DNA of 64,000 nucleotides, taken from contig NC_135167.1 in assembly GCF_041146795.1 (NCBI RefSeq), positions 28,939,454-29,003,453 on the forward strand, read 5' to 3'. The stretch comes from Maylandia zebra. Taxonomy: Eukaryota; Chordata; Actinopteri; Cichliformes; Cichlidae. Numbering within the stretch: the first letter of the stretch is position 1; each line of letters begins with the position of its first letter. The notes beneath the pieces were generated by a model that saw only the letters and a list, made by a program, of their open reading frames with translations, was not told the origin of the DNA and did not search any database. A program made the position numbers and the translations under genes. Of the stretch, positions 62,476 to 64,000 are shown piece by piece.

Positions 62476-62885
62476 GGTCAGGGATGAGTTACTACTACAG
62501 ATGGAGGAGTTGGGGTATCTTAGGGTCTTGTTCACAAAAGAGGGGAGAGTGGTGCTTGAGATTGACAGAAAGATTGGAGCGATGCTGTATCAGTTTCGTT
62601 ATGGTGAAGAGAAAGATGAGCATAAAAATGAACCTGTTGATTTACTGGTCAGTCTATGCCTCAACTGTGGTCACAAGCTCTTAGTAACTGAAAGAACAAG
62701 GTCGTGGATCCAAGCTTCAGAAATGGGTGTCCTTTAAAGGTGGCAGGGCTCTCCCTTAGTGACCCATTGAAGAGCTCGGTCATTCGGCTCAGCGTAAAAC
62801 AGCTGCTCCTCCACATTAAAAGAACCCAGTTGAGGTGGTATGGGCCTCTGGTAGGATGCCTCCTACTGGTGGTCAGTGCTGGGAG
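62476..62885 (+). pseudogene. Rex3/RTE-type LINE remnant
   Basis: The frame 62474-62737 reads VRDELLLQMEELGYLRVLFT, EIDRKIGAMLYQ, VTERTRSWIQASEM, the C-terminal part of a Rex3-like reverse-transcriptase ORF. A shifted frame continues with QLLLHIKRTQLRWYGPLVGC. The YGHELWV-type segment has decayed to CGHKLLV. No 3' tail is seen. Confidence 0.78.
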
Positions 62886-64000
62886 AAAAGTTATTTAGTG
62901 GCACATGTAACAACCACAAGATCATCATCTCAACACAAATCAGCAATTGCACTGTCTATAGCAGTAGGAAAATCTATGTTACACGTCTAAATAAAACTGG
63001 TTAGTTTATACAACATTGTATCATCCAGCCTTTTAACTTCAGGGTGCTAAATCAGGATGACGTAGAGCCATAAAAAAGTGTTATTCCTACACCAAAAGCC
63101 ATGCGCACTTTAAATATAGAGTAGAAGCCAGTGTTAAAAGTTATATTAAGGGTGTTTTCACAGCTATAGTTTGTTTACTCTGGTTTTAATCAGTTGATGA
63201 GTTTGTGAACTTGTAGCTTTTCCTTATGATTTGGTTTGTTTTCACACAAGAAAATTCCAAGTGGACTCCAAGCAAACCAAAATGTGTCACTACAGACCGC
63301 CTGAAAATGTTCGGCATGCTTATTGGCCAGATGTGAGCACTAGTGTTTTTTCACAAAAGACATAGCATGCCAGCTCATAGTTTAATTCTAAGTTTTTCAT
63401 TATGTCTCTCAGTAATGACTAAAAGCCTGCTTGACATTTTCTTCTTGTCCTGACTTTTATTACTTCACTCCTTTTTTCTTTCTGGTTTATAAACTGTTGC
63501 TTTTGTAACTGTTTATAAACCGTGTCCATGGACTCACAATGTCCATGTCACTGAGACATTGTTCAGCACATATATACTATAAATCAAATAACTTCAACTG
63601 ACTATTAGTTAATGCCTGCCTATACATAGGTGATGTCACTTGTAATTACTGCAGTATAAAGTCATATACCCTTTTCCTGGTTGAAGTTATTACTGTGGCT
63701 GATATATTATTATACATTATAACTATTTTCTTATTTAAAAAAACCCAAACAAAACTGAATGGAAACGGGGACAGTAAGTAGGGCACCAAATGACCAGTAG
63801 ATTTTGTATGTCTGTCTGAGCCCACACAGTCCCACCCACCCAGTAGCAGACATACCAGTGACATCACATCAGCCCTCTCTCACGATTCAACACATCCACA
63901 GTGAAAAATGTCACATTCACGTGCCTACATGTGAATGTGGTTTCCTTGTAGATGCACTTTCCATGCATTTCCTTCATGTCATCATCACTGTTGGTTAATT
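62886..64000 (+). other. smad3: SMAD3 intron 1, distal part of the window
   Basis: No feature recognised; SMAD3 exon 2 is not reached. Confidence 0.55.

Overview
The window looks like a teleost (percomorph-type) nuclear genome. It has spliced vertebrate genes with GT/AG introns, many (CA)n tracts, and a fish-style mix of transposons: Tc1-like, hAT, Penelope-like (PLE), L2/CR1/Rex1-type and Rex3/RTE-type LINEs, Gypsy-type LTR elements and tRNA-derived SINEs. The anchor genes are SMAD6 (terminal MH2 exon, + strand, 1768-2399) and SMAD3 (first coding exon, + strand, 42884-43086). The two genes are also neighbours in the same orientation in other vertebrates. A cichlid is plausible, but the sequence alone does not settle the species or which fish SMAD paralogues these are.

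Layout: 1-1767 is SMAD6 intron, followed by the SMAD6 last exon and 3'UTR (1768-2716). Between 2.7 and 24.5 kb lies a transposon-rich intergenic stretch: a PLE terminal copy, a Tc1 relic, an L2 inside a SINE, a three-level nest (SINE, then an LTR element, then a LINE, 8650-14458), an 855-bp TIR element, and a complete but dead DD37E-type Tc1-like transposon. A compact gene for a small SUN-domain nuclear-envelope protein (noncoding exon 1 ending at 26757; CDS 26887-28633, eight coding exons, 307 aa) sits between the two SMAD genes. Its promoter carries intact RFX X-box, NRF1-like and CRE motifs. About 6 kb downstream lies an inverted, decayed copy of that promoter with exon 1 and its splice donor; it runs straight into a Gypsy pol remnant (32340-34440). 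The stretch 35-42 kb is mostly unassigned sequence with a cluster of AP-1 motifs. From 43087 to the end is SMAD3 intron 1, which holds a hAT element with a perfect 8-bp target duplication, a PLE interrupted by a second copy of the 855-bp element, a second PLE family terminal copy with a 13-bp target duplication, a foldback element, a Tc1 deletion derivative and a Rex3 relic.

Functionally, SMAD3 is the TGF-beta/activin receptor-regulated effector and SMAD6 an inhibitory SMAD, so the locus holds an activator and an inhibitor of related pathways. The SUN gene is unrelated; its promoter motifs suggest a germline or ciliary expression programme. Most remaining sequence is mobile-element debris. 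The observations most worth a second look are the two 855-bp elements (the PLE reading frame gives a natural empty site), the inverted SUN promoter copy, the LTR element whose single repeat-rich ORF fills its whole internal region with no pol, and hammerhead-like motifs shared by two PLE families.
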